Below are positions 27,371 to 38,829 of a stretch of 64,000 bases of DNA, one piece after another. Origin of the DNA: AC-32 sp963717475. GTDB lineage: Bacteria > Actinomycetota > Thermoleophilia > Gaiellales > Gaiellaceae. A program made the position numbers and the translations under genes. Each line of letters starts with the position of its first letter. The first letter of the stretch is position 1. The DNA lies in NCBI GenBank assembly GCA_963717475.1, contig OY970337.1, positions 1,488,001 through 1,552,000 on the forward strand, in the 5' to 3' direction. Below the pieces are notes generated by a model. It searched no databases and had not been told where the DNA came from. It saw only the letters and a program-made list of their open reading frames with translations.

Positions 27371-27374
27371 CCAG
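26645..27374 (+). repeat. GH18 module repeat, copy 2 (730 bp)
   Basis: Partner of 24601-25330, equal in length without gaps and differing at five bases by eye, all in the first half. The last roughly 370 bp are identical. This points to a very recent duplication or gene conversion. Confidence 0.9.
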
Positions 27375-27396
27375 CCGAACCACGAGGCCCCGCGGC

Positions 27397-27414
27397 GGTG
27401 GCATGTTTGCCACC
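27397..27414 (+). terminator. hairpin after the second GH18 gene, possible terminator
   Basis: GGTGGCA-TGTT-TGCCACC is a perfect 7-bp stem with a 4-base loop, 27 bp after the stop. The T-tract is weak (ATTT nine bases later), so intrinsic termination is only a possibility. The remaining 170 bp up to the next GTG show no gene and end in TACGGAGG, a good ribosome-binding site. Confidence 0.35.
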
Positions 27415-27586
27415 TCGCAGATTTCCCTGCATTTTCCCGGTTTCAGACTCGCAATCCTCAGGTCAGTACGCGCTGGACTCGATCCCTCGTTCGCGGGTAT
27501 TGACCCGCTGCTCGGGCGACGATCAAGCCCACGTCAGTTTGCATCAGTGGCGATTCGCGGCCTCGCCCTAACCCTACGGAGGCCCC

Positions 27587-30351
<2,765 letters not shown>

Positions 30352-30375
30352 GGAATACTCCCGGACGCCGAGATC

Positions 30376-31785
30376 GTGGCTGCGGCCAACCCCCCACGCC
30401 TGCTCGCCCTCGTCGTGCTTCCGCTCGTCCTGCTCGGCCTCCTCGCGGCCGGAGCAGGAGCGGCGCAGGAGCGCTCCAAGAGGGCTCCTCGGAGCCTGAA
30501 AGCCCCGCGCGTCGCGGGCCAGGCGCGGGTAGGGCACGCGCTCTCGGCCTCCCGGGGCCGCTGGGCGCGGCATCCCGCGCGCTACCGCTTCTCGTGGCGG
30601 CGCTGCAACGCTCGCGGGAAGAACTGCCGCGCGATCGGCGGCGCGCACCGCAGGACGTACCGGCTCGCCACACGTGACGCCGGCTCGAGGCTGCGCGTCG
30701 TGGTGACGGCGTCCAACCGGTACGGCTCGACGCCCGCCTCCTCGCGGGCAACCGGTGTCGTCGCCGCCGCGCAGGGCGGCCCGCCGCCGCCACCACCTCC
30801 GCCGCCTCCTCCTCCCGCGGGCTCAGGGCTCCACGTCTCCGGGAATCAGCTACAGGACGGCAACGGGAACGTCGTCCATCTCCACGGCGTCAACTACTCC
30901 GGCACCGAGTACGCGTGCATCCACGGGTTCGGGGTCTTCGACGGCCCCAGCGACGACGCGATGGTCGCGGCCCTGACGACGTGGCACGTCAACGTCGTCC
31001 ACATCGGCCTCAACGAGGACTGCATCCTCGGAATCAACGGAGTCAACCCGGCCTACTCGGGCGCGAACTACATGAACGCGATCGTCGCGTTCGTGAACCG
31101 CCTGCATGCACACGGGATCTACGCGGAGGTGAGCCTGATGTGGGCCGCTCCGGGGAGCCAGCAGGCACTCGACCACCCGCCGATCCTCGACGCCGATCAC
31201 GCGCCGGCCGCCCTGGCCGCGATCGGCAACGCCTTCAAGAACGACCACGACACCTTCTTCGGCTTGCAGTCGGAGCCGCACGGCATCAGCTGGGCGTGCT
31301 GGAAGAACGGCGGCGCGTCCTGCTCCGTGGGTTACACCGCGCTCGGCATGCAAGGGGCGCTCGATGCCGTGCGCTCGACCGGCGCGACGAACCCGGTCAC
31401 CGCCTCCGGCATCGACTGGGCGAACAACCTCTCGCAGTGGCTCGCGAACAGGCCTTCCGACTCGGCCGCCCAGCTGATGGCCGAGGCTCACGTCTACGGC
31501 GGGAACTCGTGCGACACGACCTCCTGCTTCAACTCGGACTACGCGCCCGTCGCCGCTCAGGTCCCGGTGGTCTTCGGCGAGACCGGTGAGACCTACGACG
31601 GCTCCTCCTGCGCCGCGAGCAACATCGCGACGATCCTGGGCTGGGCCGACGCTCACGGCGTCGGCTACGAGGCCTGGACGTGGGACACCTGGGGTAACTG
31701 CAGCTCGCTGATCAGCGACTTCGACGGCACCCCGGCGAATGCGTACGGGACGTACGTCAGGAATCACTACCTGGCCGGGCCATAG
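30376..31785 (+). CDS. secreted Ig-like domain - proline linker - GH5-type glycosidase (469 aa)
   Basis: A signal peptide (residues 1-30), Ig-like module (about 38-132, with RDAGSRLRVVVTASNRYGS), a 12-proline linker (30781-30816) and a GH5-type barrel of about 320 residues. Catalytic candidates are Glu300 in LQSEPHG and Glu402 in FGETGET; the WTWDTWGNC segment lines the substrate cleft in related cellulase-like enzymes. The Asn that normally precedes the acid/base Glu is Ser here. Ten or more residues in SYS-type aromatic strips (FVNRLHAHGIYAEVSLMWAAPG) are shared with the three sister domains. The start is GTG 30376, 24 bp after the previous stop, with GAATACTCC in between. Confidence 0.87.
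   Translation: MAAANPPRLLALVVLPLVLLGLLAAGAGAAQERSKRAPRSLKAPRVAGQARVGHALSASRGRWARHPARYRFSWRRCNARGKNCRAIGGAHRRTYRLATRDAGSRLRVVVTASNRYGSTPASSRATGVVAAAQGGPPPPPPPPPPPPAGSGLHVSGNQLQDGNGNVVHLHGVNYSGTEYACIHGFGVFDGPSDDAMVAALTTWHVNVVHIGLNEDCILGINGVNPAYSGANYMNAIVAFVNRLHAHGIYAEVSLMWAAPGSQQALDHPPILDADHAPAALAAIGNAFKNDHDTFFGLQSEPHGISWACWKNGGASCSVGYTALGMQGALDAVRSTGATNPVTASGIDWANNLSQWLANRPSDSAAQLMAEAHVYGGNSCDTTSCFNSDYAPVAAQVPVVFGETGETYDGSSCAASNIATILGWADAHGVGYEAWTWDTWGNCSSLISDFDGTPANAYGTYVRNHYLAGP
30781..30816 (+). repeat. 12-codon polyproline tract
   Basis: The shortest of the proline linkers, joining the Ig-like and GH5 modules of the 469-residue protein. Confidence 0.85.
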
Positions 31786-31787
31786 GT

Positions 31788-31793
31788 GATACT
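31788..31793 (+). promoter_or_regulatory. possible -10 box upstream of a GH5 gene
   Basis: GATACT lies seven bases before GTG 31801, the spacing expected for a leaderless transcript. Related sequences, GAATACTCC at 30353-30361 and GATACGCT at 37013-37020, lie before the other two GH5 genes. The match to TATAAT is only four of six, so confidence is low. Confidence 0.3.
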
Positions 31794-31800
31794 CCGTCCG

Positions 31801-33303
31801 GTGAGAGCTGCGGCAATCGGCGTCCTCGCCGTGATCGTCTTTGGGCTCGCAGCCGCGGCTGGCTCGGCCGGACGGCAGCCGCACCGACCGCCCCAGAACG
31901 TCCGCCTTCCCAGGATCATGGGGACGAGGCTCGTCGGCCACAGGCTGACCGCGACCCGCGGGGCCTGGACCGGGAAGCCGACGCGCTACCGCTTCACCTG
32001 GCAGCGCTGCAAGCACGGCCGCTGCGGCTCTGTCCACGGCGCGCATCACGCCGCCTACCACCTCGCGAGGCGCGACACCGGGTCCCAGTTCCGGGTCGTC
32101 GTGACCGCTTGGAACGCGGCCGGCTCGTCCAGCGCTGCCTCGGCGCCGACGGGGAGGATCACCGCTCCGCCCTCCGCCGCCACCACCTCCGTCACCCCCT
32201 CCGCCAGGCCCGCCGCCTCCACCTCCTCCGCCGCCACCTCCACCACCTCCGCCGCCGCCACCCCCGCCTCCGCCGCCACCACCACCGCCGCCTCCGCCTC
32301 CACCACCCCGCCTCCGCCTCCACCGCCTCCGCCTCCACCGAACGGCCTGCACGTGGTCGGCAACCAGCTCCTGGACGGAAACGACCACGTCGTCCACCTG
32401 CACGGCGTGAACTACTCGGGCACGGAGTTCGCCTGCATTCAGGGCTGGGGCTTCTTCGACGGGCCGAGCGACGACGCGATGGTCCAGGCCCTGACGACCT
32501 GGCACATCAACGTCGTGCACATCGGCCTGAACGAGGACTGCATCCTCGACATCAACGGCGTCGACCCGGGCTACGCGGGCGCGAACTACATGAACGCGAT
32601 CATCGGCTTCGTCAACCGCCTCCATGCGCACGGCCTCTACGCCGAGGTCAGCCTGATGTGGGCGGCGCCCGGCAACGAGCAGGCGCTCGACCACCCGCCG
32701 ATCCTCGACGCGGATCACGCGCCGGCGGCGTGGCAGGCGATCGCGAATGCCTTCTCGGGCGACCCCAACACGTTCTTCGGCCTCCAGTCCGAGCCGCACG
32801 ACATCGGCTGGGCCTGCTGGCAGAACGGCGGCTCGTCGTGCTCGGTGGGCTACACCGCCCTCGGGATGCAGGGCGCGCTCGACGCGATCCGATCGACGGG
32901 CGCGACGAACCCGGTTACCGCCTCCGGCATCGACTGGGCGAACAACCTCTCGCAGTGGCTCAGCCACGAGCCGAGCGACCCGCTCGGCCAGCTGATGGCC
33001 GAGGCGCACGTCTACGGCGGGAACTCGTGCGACACGACCTCGTGCTTCAACACGAACTATGCGCCGGTCGCCGCCCAGGTGCCGATGGTCTTCGGCGAGA
33101 CAGGTGAGACCTACGACGCCTCATCGTGCGGAACGACCAACATCAACACGTTCTTCACGTGGGCCGATGCGCACGGCGTCGGCTACGAGCCGTGGACGTG
33201 GAACACGTGGGGCAACTGCAGCTCGCTGATCGGCGACTTCGACGGCACGCCCGCGAACGCCTTCGGGACGTTCGTCAGGGACTACTTCCAGGCGCACTGG
33301 TAG
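31801..33303 (+). CDS. secreted Ig-like domain - Ala/Ser/Thr/Pro linker - GH5-type glycosidase (about 500 aa)
   Basis: A signal peptide, an Ig-like module very close to that of the first GH18 protein (RLTATRGAWTGKP...RRDTGSQFRVVVTAWNAAGSS), a linker of about 60 residues and a GH5-type barrel. The active-site candidates are in LQSEPHD and FGETGET, and the WTWNTWGNC segment is present. The linker first reads Ala/Ser/Thr-rich and then 11 Pro. Shifted by one base, the same DNA would encode nearly pure Pro, so two compensating indels have changed its composition without harming the enzyme. Two starts are possible, GTG 31786 and GTG 31801; the latter sits seven bases after a GATACT box. The gene overlaps the convergent glycosyltransferase by 29 bp. 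Confidence 0.86.
   Translation: MRAAAIGVLAVIVFGLAAAAGSAGRQPHRPPQNVRLPRIMGTRLVGHRLTATRGAWTGKPTRYRFTWQRCKHGRCGSVHGAHHAAYHLARRDTGSQFRVVVTAWNAAGSSSAASAPTGRITAPPSAATTSVTPSARPAASTSSAATSTTSAAATPASAATTTAASASTTPPPPPPPPPPPNGLHVVGNQLLDGNDHVVHLHGVNYSGTEFACIQGWGFFDGPSDDAMVQALTTWHINVVHIGLNEDCILDINGVDPGYAGANYMNAIIGFVNRLHAHGLYAEVSLMWAAPGNEQALDHPPILDADHAPAAWQAIANAFSGDPNTFFGLQSEPHDIGWACWQNGGSSCSVGYTALGMQGALDAIRSTGATNPVTASGIDWANNLSQWLSHEPSDPLGQLMAEAHVYGGNSCDTTSCFNTNYAPVAAQVPMVFGETGETYDASSCGTTNINTFFTWADAHGVGYEPWTWNTWGNCSSLIGDFDGTPANAFGTFVRDYFQAHW
32161..32340 (+). repeat. frame-shifted proline-codon tract (Ala/Ser/Thr linker plus 11 Pro)
   Basis: The first about 49 codons read Ala, Ser and Thr, but in the +1 frame they are CCN codons for Pro. 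The frame returns to Pro at 32308, where CCACCACCCCG lacks one C relative to an in-phase tract. This is the fossil of, or an error in, a polyproline linker. Confidence 0.75.
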
Positions 33304-34531
33304 CGCCGACGGCGCCGTTCGTCCGGCGGTCGCCGCCCAGCAGCGCGTCGTAGACCGCGAGGAAGCGCTCCTGCTGCACGACCCAGCCCGAGTGCTGCTC
33401 GGCCCGCCTTCCGTTCTCGGCGAGCTCCGCGCGGCGGGCCGGGTCGTCGTGCAACCGCTTGATCGCGCGGGCGAGATCGACGGGGTCGCCGGGCTCGTAG
33501 TACTCGATCACGCTCTCGTCGTAGACGTCGGCCGTCGCGTGGAGGCGGCTGGCGATCACCGGCAGCCCGAAGATCCAGTAGTCGACCATCTTGTACGTGT
33601 GGACGAGATGCGAGTAGGGCGACGCCTTCTGGGCGACGATCCCGACGTCGGCCGTGTGGAGGAGATCGTTCAGGCGCTCGCGGCTGACGAAGCCCTCGAA
33701 CCGCACGATGTCACCCGTTCCGGACTCCTCGATCAGCTGCCGGAGCCCGTCCTCGTTCGAGCCGCGGCCCGTGAAGACCACGCGCAGGTCGGGAAGCTCG
33801 TCGCGTAGGCGCCTCGCCGCGTGGACGATCGTGTCGTGGCCGTAGCGGTCCTCGATCGCGCCGTGCGCCATGACGACGAACTCGCCCGTCTCGCGGTCGG
33901 GCGGAGGCGTCCAGCCCGCGGTGTCGCTGGCGGAATCCGCGGCGTTGAGAACGACGCTGATCGAGGCCGGGTCGGCTCCGCGCTCGACGTAGCGTTGCTT
34001 CAGCTGCTCCGTGACGGTGATCGAGTGGTCCGCGAAGCGCAGCACGGCCTGCTCGATCCGCTTCAGCGCCCGGTCGAACTTCTTCGTCTCGTAGAGCGTC
34101 TCGAAGAGCTCGGGCGTCGGCTCGTTCATGTACGCGATCACGCGGCTCCCGAGCAGCTTCGGGACCGCCCCGGCGAAGACGAGGAAGTCCGGCATCGTGT
34201 AGATCTGGACCGCCGCGTACCGCCTGCGCAGGTGCCTGGTAGCGAGGGTCCCGGCGGCGAGCGCGAAGAACCAGCCGTAGTCGAAGACGTAGCGGAGCTT
34301 GCTCGAGCGACCGAGCGACGCGGGCAGGCCTGTGATCCTGACGCCGTTCACGACGCTGGTTCGTGGCTGCCCCTTGCCGCGCATGCAGAGCACCTCGACG
34401 TCGAAGCCGGCGCGCACGAGCGCCTCCGCGACCCGCTGGATCTGCGGCTCGTAGACGTCGCGCTGGCGGACGATGCAAACGCGTCGCGCGCGCGCGGCGG
34501 TGCCGTCCGTCTGGGCGCCGGAAGCGGACAT
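33275..34531 (-). CDS. family 4 glycosyltransferase
   Basis: A 418-residue GT-B retaining glycosyltransferase. The N-terminal Rossmann half starts at about residue 16 (VCIVRQRDVYEPQIQRVAEAL). The C-terminal nucleotide-sugar half has VVMAHGAIEDRYGHDT, VVFTGRGSNEDGL, and the block VHTYKMVDYWIFGLPVIAS followed by EYYEPGD, which corresponds to the usual EX7E region. It has no signal peptide and is expected at the inner membrane face, adding one sugar to the lipid-linked repeat unit. A TACGCT box six bases before the ATG suggests a leaderless transcript, divergent from the next glycosyltransferase. Its 3' end overlaps the convergent GH5 gene by 29 bp. Confidence 0.9.
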   Translation of the reverse strand: MSASGAQTDGTAARARRVCIVRQRDVYEPQIQRVAEALVRAGFDVEVLCMRGKGQPRTSVVNGVRITGLPASLGRSSKLRYVFDYGWFFALAAGTLATRHLRRRYAAVQIYTMPDFLVFAGAVPKLLGSRVIAYMNEPTPELFETLYETKKFDRALKRIEQAVLRFADHSITVTEQLKQRYVERGADPASISVVLNAADSASDTAGWTPPPDRETGEFVVMAHGAIEDRYGHDTIVHAARRLRDELPDLRVVFTGRGSNEDGLRQLIEESGTGDIVRFEGFVSRERLNDLLHTADVGIVAQKASPYSHLVHTYKMVDYWIFGLPVIASRLHATADVYDESVIEYYEPGDPVDLARAIKRLHDDPARRAELAENGRRAEQHSGWVVQQERFLAVYDALLGGDRRTNGAVGATSAPGSSP

Positions 34532-34617
34532 GCATCGAGCGTAGCCCAGGTTCCGCCTGGCAGAAACCGTCCGAACGGCCAGATCGCTCCGGGGGAGCGG
34601 TTCCTATCATTTGCCGG
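34532..34617. promoter_or_regulatory. 86-bp divergent promoter region between two glycosyltransferases
   Basis: Both genes have a -10-like box at leaderless spacing: TACGCT (minus strand, 34538-34543, six bases from ATG 34531) and TATCAT (plus strand, 34605-34610, seven bases from ATG 34618). Between them lie three short inverted repeats: CCAGG-N5-CCTGG, CCGT-N4-ACGG and CGCTCC-N3-GGAGCG. A shared regulator binding here could control both directions. No strong -35 is seen. Confidence 0.5.
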
Positions 34618-35838
34618 ATGGCGAGCGTTCTCGTGGTCTCTGCGCACCTGCCGTACCCCCCGCGCTGGGGTTTCGGCACACGCGTCTACCAGCTGATGCG
34701 GCAGATCGCGTCCCGCCACGACGCGACGCTGCTCTGCTACGCCGCGCCCGGCGATGAGAACGTCGAGCGCCTGCGCCAGGAGTTCCCGGTCGAGGCCGTG
34801 GAGCGCGGGCGGACGGGAGTCGCCGCAAAGCGCTTCGATCAGCTGCGGTCGCTCGGCTCGAAGGCTCCATACGACTCGCGGGCCGTGTATTCGCGCGAGC
34901 TCCAGCGGGCCGTCGACCGGCTCTTCGCCGAGCGCGGCTTCGACATTGTCCAGCTCGAATCCGCACTCCTCACGCTCTTCGAGATTCCTGGCACGGCGCG
35001 GCTCGTCCTCGACGAGCACAACCTTGAGTACGAGGTCTACGGCCGCCTGCGGGAAGCGGAGCGGTCCCCGCTTCGCCGCGAGTTCTACCGGCTCGAGGAA
35101 CGCCGGATGCGTCGGTTCGAGCAGCGCGCGTGGCGGCGGGCGGCGGGGTGCGTGACGACGTCTGAGCGCGAGGCCGAGATCATCCGTCCGCTCGCGCCGG
35201 ACACGCTCGTTGCCACGGTGCCCAACGGAGTGGACATCGACTACTTTCGCCCCGCCGCCGAGCCGGCTGTGGAGCCAGGGATGTTGATCTTCAACGGCGT
35301 GCTCGACTACCGCCCGAACGTCGACGCTGTGAACTTCCTCGTGGATGAGGTCCTGCCGCTCGTCCGCAGCGAGCGCCCGGACGTGGGCCTGGCCGTCGTC
35401 GGGCGAGGCTCGGCGGGCGCTTTGGATGACCTGCGCCGTCGGGGCGTCGAGGCGACGGGCGAGGTGCCTGACGTCCGTCCCTGGTTGGCCCGCGCGGAGG
35501 TGGTCGTCGTTCCGATCCGGACCGGCAGCGGGACGCGACTCAAGGTCGTCGAAGGTCTCGCAATGGGCAAGCCGATGGTCTCGACGACGGTCGGCTGCGA
35601 GGGCGTGGACGTCCGCGACGGCGAGCACCTCCTGATCGGCGACTCCGCCCAGGACTTCGCCAAGAACGTCCTCCGTCTCCTCGAAGAGCCGGAGCTCGGG
35701 GGCCAGCTCGGGCGAGCGGGAAGAGAGCTCATGGAGCGCGAGTACTCCTGGAAGCGCGCCGGCGAGCTGCTCGAAACCGTTTACGAGCGGGTCGCCAACC
35801 CGCACCGCCCGCCTTCGCAGAACGCGCTCGCGTCGTGA
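34618..35838 (+). CDS. family 4 glycosyltransferase
   Basis: A 406-residue GT-B glycosyltransferase. The N-terminus (LVVSAHLPYPPRWGFGTRVYQLMRQ) holds the acceptor half; the C-terminal half has the linker VPNGVDIDYFRP, GMLIFNGVLDYRPNVDA, VVGRGSA and PIRTGSGTRLKVVEGLAMGKPMVSTTVGCEG. This last stretch is the typical donor site, with the second Glu of the EX7E motif, of sugar transferases in exopolysaccharide loci. It begins divergently from the GT on the other strand and overlaps the next gene by GTGA. A probable role is an internal sugar addition to the lipid-linked repeat unit; the sugar is unknown. Confidence 0.92.
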   Translation: MASVLVVSAHLPYPPRWGFGTRVYQLMRQIASRHDATLLCYAAPGDENVERLRQEFPVEAVERGRTGVAAKRFDQLRSLGSKAPYDSRAVYSRELQRAVDRLFAERGFDIVQLESALLTLFEIPGTARLVLDEHNLEYEVYGRLREAERSPLRREFYRLEERRMRRFEQRAWRRAAGCVTTSEREAEIIRPLAPDTLVATVPNGVDIDYFRPAAEPAVEPGMLIFNGVLDYRPNVDAVNFLVDEVLPLVRSERPDVGLAVVGRGSAGALDDLRRRGVEATGEVPDVRPWLARAEVVVVPIRTGSGTRLKVVEGLAMGKPMVSTTVGCEGVDVRDGEHLLIGDSAQDFAKNVLRLLEEPELGGQLGRAGRELMEREYSWKRAGELLETVYERVANPHRPPSQNALAS

Positions 35839-37015
35839 TCCTCGGCGTGCTCGCGGTCGTGGTCGGCTCGATCCCGGCCGGGCTCGCGGTCTACCAGCTA
35901 GTCCTGGCGGTCGCCGCCTTTCGCTACCGGCCGCCGGCCGCGCTCGACGCACCTTCGATGCGCATCGCCGTGCTCGTCCCCTCCCACGACGAGGAGGCGT
36001 CGAGTCGCGCGCTGCGTGGGCTCGTTGCTCGACCAGCGCTACCCGCACGATCTCTTCACAGTGATCGTGATCGCGGACAACTGCACGGACGAGACCGCCT
36101 CGGTCGCACGCGCAGCCGGAGCGGAGGTGCTCGAGCGCGACGAGCCGGACGACCGCGGCAAGGGCCGTGCCCTGCGCTGGGCGCTGGACCAGCTGCTCGC
36201 GCGAGAACCCGGCTTCGACGCGTTCGCCGTCGTCGACGCCGACTCGACGGCCGGCCGCGAGCTTCCTCGCCGCTCTCGTCCGCCCGCTGGAGGAGGGCGC
36301 CGGCGCCGCGCAGGGCGAGTCACGCCTGGTCGACGACGGCTCGGGCCCAGCCGTCCTCCGCGCGGGCGCGTTCCGGCTCGTCAACTGGGTCCGGCCGGCG
36401 GGGCGCGCGGTGCTCGGCCTCGGCTGCAACCTGCAGGGAAACGGGATGCTCGTCTCGGCCGACGTGCTGCGGCGACGGCCGTGGGACGCGTTCAGCGCGA
36501 CCGAGGACCTCGAGTACTCGATCGGCCTGCTCCTGTCCGGAGTGCGGGCGCGGTTCGCCGGCGGCGCGGTCGTCGAGAGCCCGGCCGCGCCGAGCCGTGA
36601 GGCTGCCGTCGACCAGCAGCTCCGCTGGGAAGGCGGGAAGCTGCACGTCGCGCGGACGCAGCTCCCAAGACTGCTCTCCGCCGCTTTCCGAAAACGCGAC
36701 CCGGCGCTGCTCGAGGCGGCCGTCGACCTCGCCGTCCCGCCGCTCGGGATCCTGGCCGCGGTCGCCGCCGGCGGCACTCTGGTCTGCGCGCTTCTCGCCG
36801 CGGTAGGCGTCTTGCCGCCGTGGTCGGTTGCGCCGTGGGCGCTGGCCCTGGTCGCGATCCCGGTCTACGTGGTCGTCGGGTTCCGCGCCGCCCACGCGCC
36901 GGCCTCCGCCTACCGCTCGTTGCTGAGCGCGCCCCTGTTCGTGGTGCGCAAAGCCGCCTCGTTGCACCGCTTCCGGACGTTCAAGCCGGATTCGTGGGTG
37001 CGCACGAAGCGCTGA
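35835..37015 (+). CDS. family 2 glycosyltransferase, membrane-anchored (two frameshifts)
   Basis: About 393 codons from GTG 35835, in three frames. The order is an N-terminal membrane span, IAVLVPSHDEE, then VIVIADNCTDETASVARAAG and VVDADS (the DXD-type metal site), then a C-terminal domain with GNGMLVSADVLRR, ATEDLEYSIGL and REAAVDQQLRWEGGK (QXXRW motif), and two membrane spans. These are hallmarks of processive or EpsO-type GT2 enzymes. Frame changes at about 36015 and 36262 each need removal of one base, and total length is 3n+2, consistent with two insertions. If corrected it is a normal inner-membrane glycosyltransferase; if real, it is a pseudogene. Confidence 0.8.
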
Positions 37016-37025
37016 TACGCTGAAC

Positions 37026-38099
37026 GTGGCGATGGCTGTGGCAAGGATTCTCACGGTCGCCGTAGGGGTGCTCGCGCTTTGCTCGTTCGCCGGATCTGCA
37101 CCCGGCGCGGGCACGCGTTCCCTGCCGGCGATCCACGTCTCGGGCAAGCGGCTGCTCAACTCGAGCGGCCACGTCGTCCACCTGCGCGGGGTGAACCGCT
37201 CCGGGAGCGAGTACGCGTGCGTCCAGGGCTGGGGCATCTTCGACGGGCCGAGCGACGCGGCCTCCGTCAAGGCGATCGCGGGCTGGCACGTGAATGCCGT
37301 CCGCGTGCCGATCAACGAGGGCTGCTGGCTCGGGATCAACGGCGTCAAGCGCGCCTACTCCGGCGCGAACTACCGGCGCGCCATCGTGCGCTACGTCGCG
37401 CTCCTGCACCGCTACGGCATGTACGCCGAGCTCTCGCTGATGTGGGCCGCGCCCGGGCACGCCAAGGCGACGTACCAGCCCGCCGGCCCGGATGCCGACC
37501 ACTCGCCCGCGCTCTGGGCGAGCCTCGCCAGGACGTTCAGGAAGGACCGGCGCGTGATCCTCGCGCCGTGGGGCGAGACGATCGTGGACGCGGACTGCTT
37601 CCTCAAGGGCGGCTGCCAGGCCGCGTTCTCGCCGAGCGTCGGCCACTATCGCGTCGCCGGCATGCAGCAGGCCGTGACGGTCATGCGCAAGGCCGGCTAC
37701 CGCGGCGTGATCTCGATCCCGGGCATCAACTACGCGAACGACCTTTCCCAGTGGCTCTCGCACCGGCCGCGCGACCCCCGGCACCAGCTGGTCGCGGAAG
37801 CGCACATCTACGGCAAGAACACGTGCTCGTCGGTCTCCTGCTTCAACCGGACGATCCTGCCCGTGGCCGGCCGCGTGCCCGTGATCTTCGGCGAGACCGG
37901 CGAGACCTACGACGGCTCGAGCTGCGGCGCCGCGAACATCGCGAGGTTCATGAACTGGGTCGACGCACACGCCACCGGCTACATGGCCTGGACGTGGGAC
38001 ACGTGGGGCAATTGCTCGTCGCTGGTATCGAGCTACAGCAGCGGCGCGCCCGCGAACGCCTACGCAAGCTGGGTCCGGCAGCACTACCTCGCACATTGA
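37026..38099 (+). CDS. secreted GH5-type glycosidase without Ig-like domain (357 aa)
   Basis: A signal peptide (about residues 1-26) is followed directly by a GH5-type barrel; there is no Ig-like module and no proline linker. It shares the family blocks (HVVHLRGVNRSGSEYACVQG, YGMYAELSLMWAAPG, IFGETGET, WTWDTWGNC). Candidate catalytic residues are Glu184 in PWGETIVD and Glu290 in FGETGET, numbered from GTG 37026. At the acid/base it has GlyGlu rather than the SerGlu of its three sisters. This copy is also the most divergent and probably has another substrate. It sits directly behind the GT2 gene (11 bp), so it is likely co-transcribed with the polysaccharide genes. Confidence 0.87.
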   Translation: MAMAVARILTVAVGVLALCSFAGSAPGAGTRSLPAIHVSGKRLLNSSGHVVHLRGVNRSGSEYACVQGWGIFDGPSDAASVKAIAGWHVNAVRVPINEGCWLGINGVKRAYSGANYRRAIVRYVALLHRYGMYAELSLMWAAPGHAKATYQPAGPDADHSPALWASLARTFRKDRRVILAPWGETIVDADCFLKGGCQAAFSPSVGHYRVAGMQQAVTVMRKAGYRGVISIPGINYANDLSQWLSHRPRDPRHQLVAEAHIYGKNTCSSVSCFNRTILPVAGRVPVIFGETGETYDGSSCGAANIARFMNWVDAHATGYMAWTWDTWGNCSSLVSSYSSGAPANAYASWVRQHYLAH

Positions 38100-38115
38100 C
38101 GGCGTCCTAGCCAAT

Positions 38116-38128
38116 CGAAGAGTCTTCG
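38116..38128. promoter_or_regulatory. short palindrome before an acyltransferase gene
   Basis: CGAAGA-G-TCTTCG, a perfect 13-base inverted repeat in the 94-bp gap after the GH5 gene. It may be an operator or the remnant of a terminator; no T-tract follows. TAATAC at 38186-38191 just before the acyltransferase start could be a -10 box. Confidence 0.3.
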
Positions 38129-38193
38129 CGGCTTTGCCGAGCGATCGCGCCAAGGCCGAATACCATCAGAGAAGTCCTCTTTCTGTAATACGT

Positions 38194-38829
38194 GTGACAG
38201 TCAGCCCAGAGATAGAAGAGCACGTGTCGACCGCCGTGCCGACTCCGGCCGTGGGCCGTGAGAGCAGCGGCGTCCGCCTGTTCGCAGTGCGGGCGCTGAC
38301 GTACCTCACGAACCACGTGATCTGCCACATTCCGAGCTTCGCGCTGAGGCGCTTCTGGTACCGCCGCGTCCTCGGGATCGAGTTCGGCGAGCACGCCGGC
38401 GTTCACCTCAACTGCTACCTGTGGTTCTACGGCCGTGGCGGCATTAGGCGCTCCGGTGGCCGAATCGGCGCCAACTCGAGGATCAACCGCAGGTGCACGC
38501 TCGATTTCCGTGGCGGGCTCCGTATCGGAGACAACGTGAGCGTCTCCCCGGAAGTCATGGTCTTGACGATCGCAAACCTCGAGACGAGCCGTGCTCACGG
38601 AGAAAAGCGGCCGGTCGTGATCGAGGACAACGTCTGGATCGGCGCACGCGCGATAGTGATGCCCGGCGTCACACTCGGGCGCGGCTCGGTCGTCGCCGCC
38701 GGAGCGGTCGTGATGAGAGATGTGCCGCCGCTTGCGGTCGTTTTCGGCACACCCGCACGCCCGGTGGGATCCCGCACACAAGAAGAAGCCGACTACACCC
38801 TCGACGGAACGTTCCCTCTCTTCGAATGA
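38194..38829 (+). CDS. hexapeptide-repeat acetyltransferase
   Basis: About 211 residues. A helical lead-in (about 20-65) is followed by a left-handed beta-helix with isoleucine-patch repeats (GGRIGANSRINRRCTLDFRGGLRIGDN), the segment VVIEDNVWIGARAIVMPGVTLGRGSVVAAGAVVM and a closing GTPARPVGS. The family transfers an acetyl group to sugars. The start is uncertain among GTG 38194, GTG 38224 and an upstream ATG 38134; the beta-helix is unaffected. Its stop overlaps the flippase start as ATGA. Together with the acyltransferase at 25442 and the WlbB-like protein at 60489, this suggests that the exported glycan is heavily acetylated. Confidence 0.82.
   Translation: MTVSPEIEEHVSTAVPTPAVGRESSGVRLFAVRALTYLTNHVICHIPSFALRRFWYRRVLGIEFGEHAGVHLNCYLWFYGRGGIRRSGGRIGANSRINRRCTLDFRGGLRIGDNVSVSPEVMVLTIANLETSRAHGEKRPVVIEDNVWIGARAIVMPGVTLGRGSVVAAGAVVMRDVPPLAVVFGTPARPVGSRTQEEADYTLDGTFPLFE

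Noticed and set aside
24601..27374. The duplicated GH18 module as a mobile element
   Set aside because: There are no terminal inverted repeats, target-site duplication or transposase; the boundaries coincide with the protein module and the stop codon.
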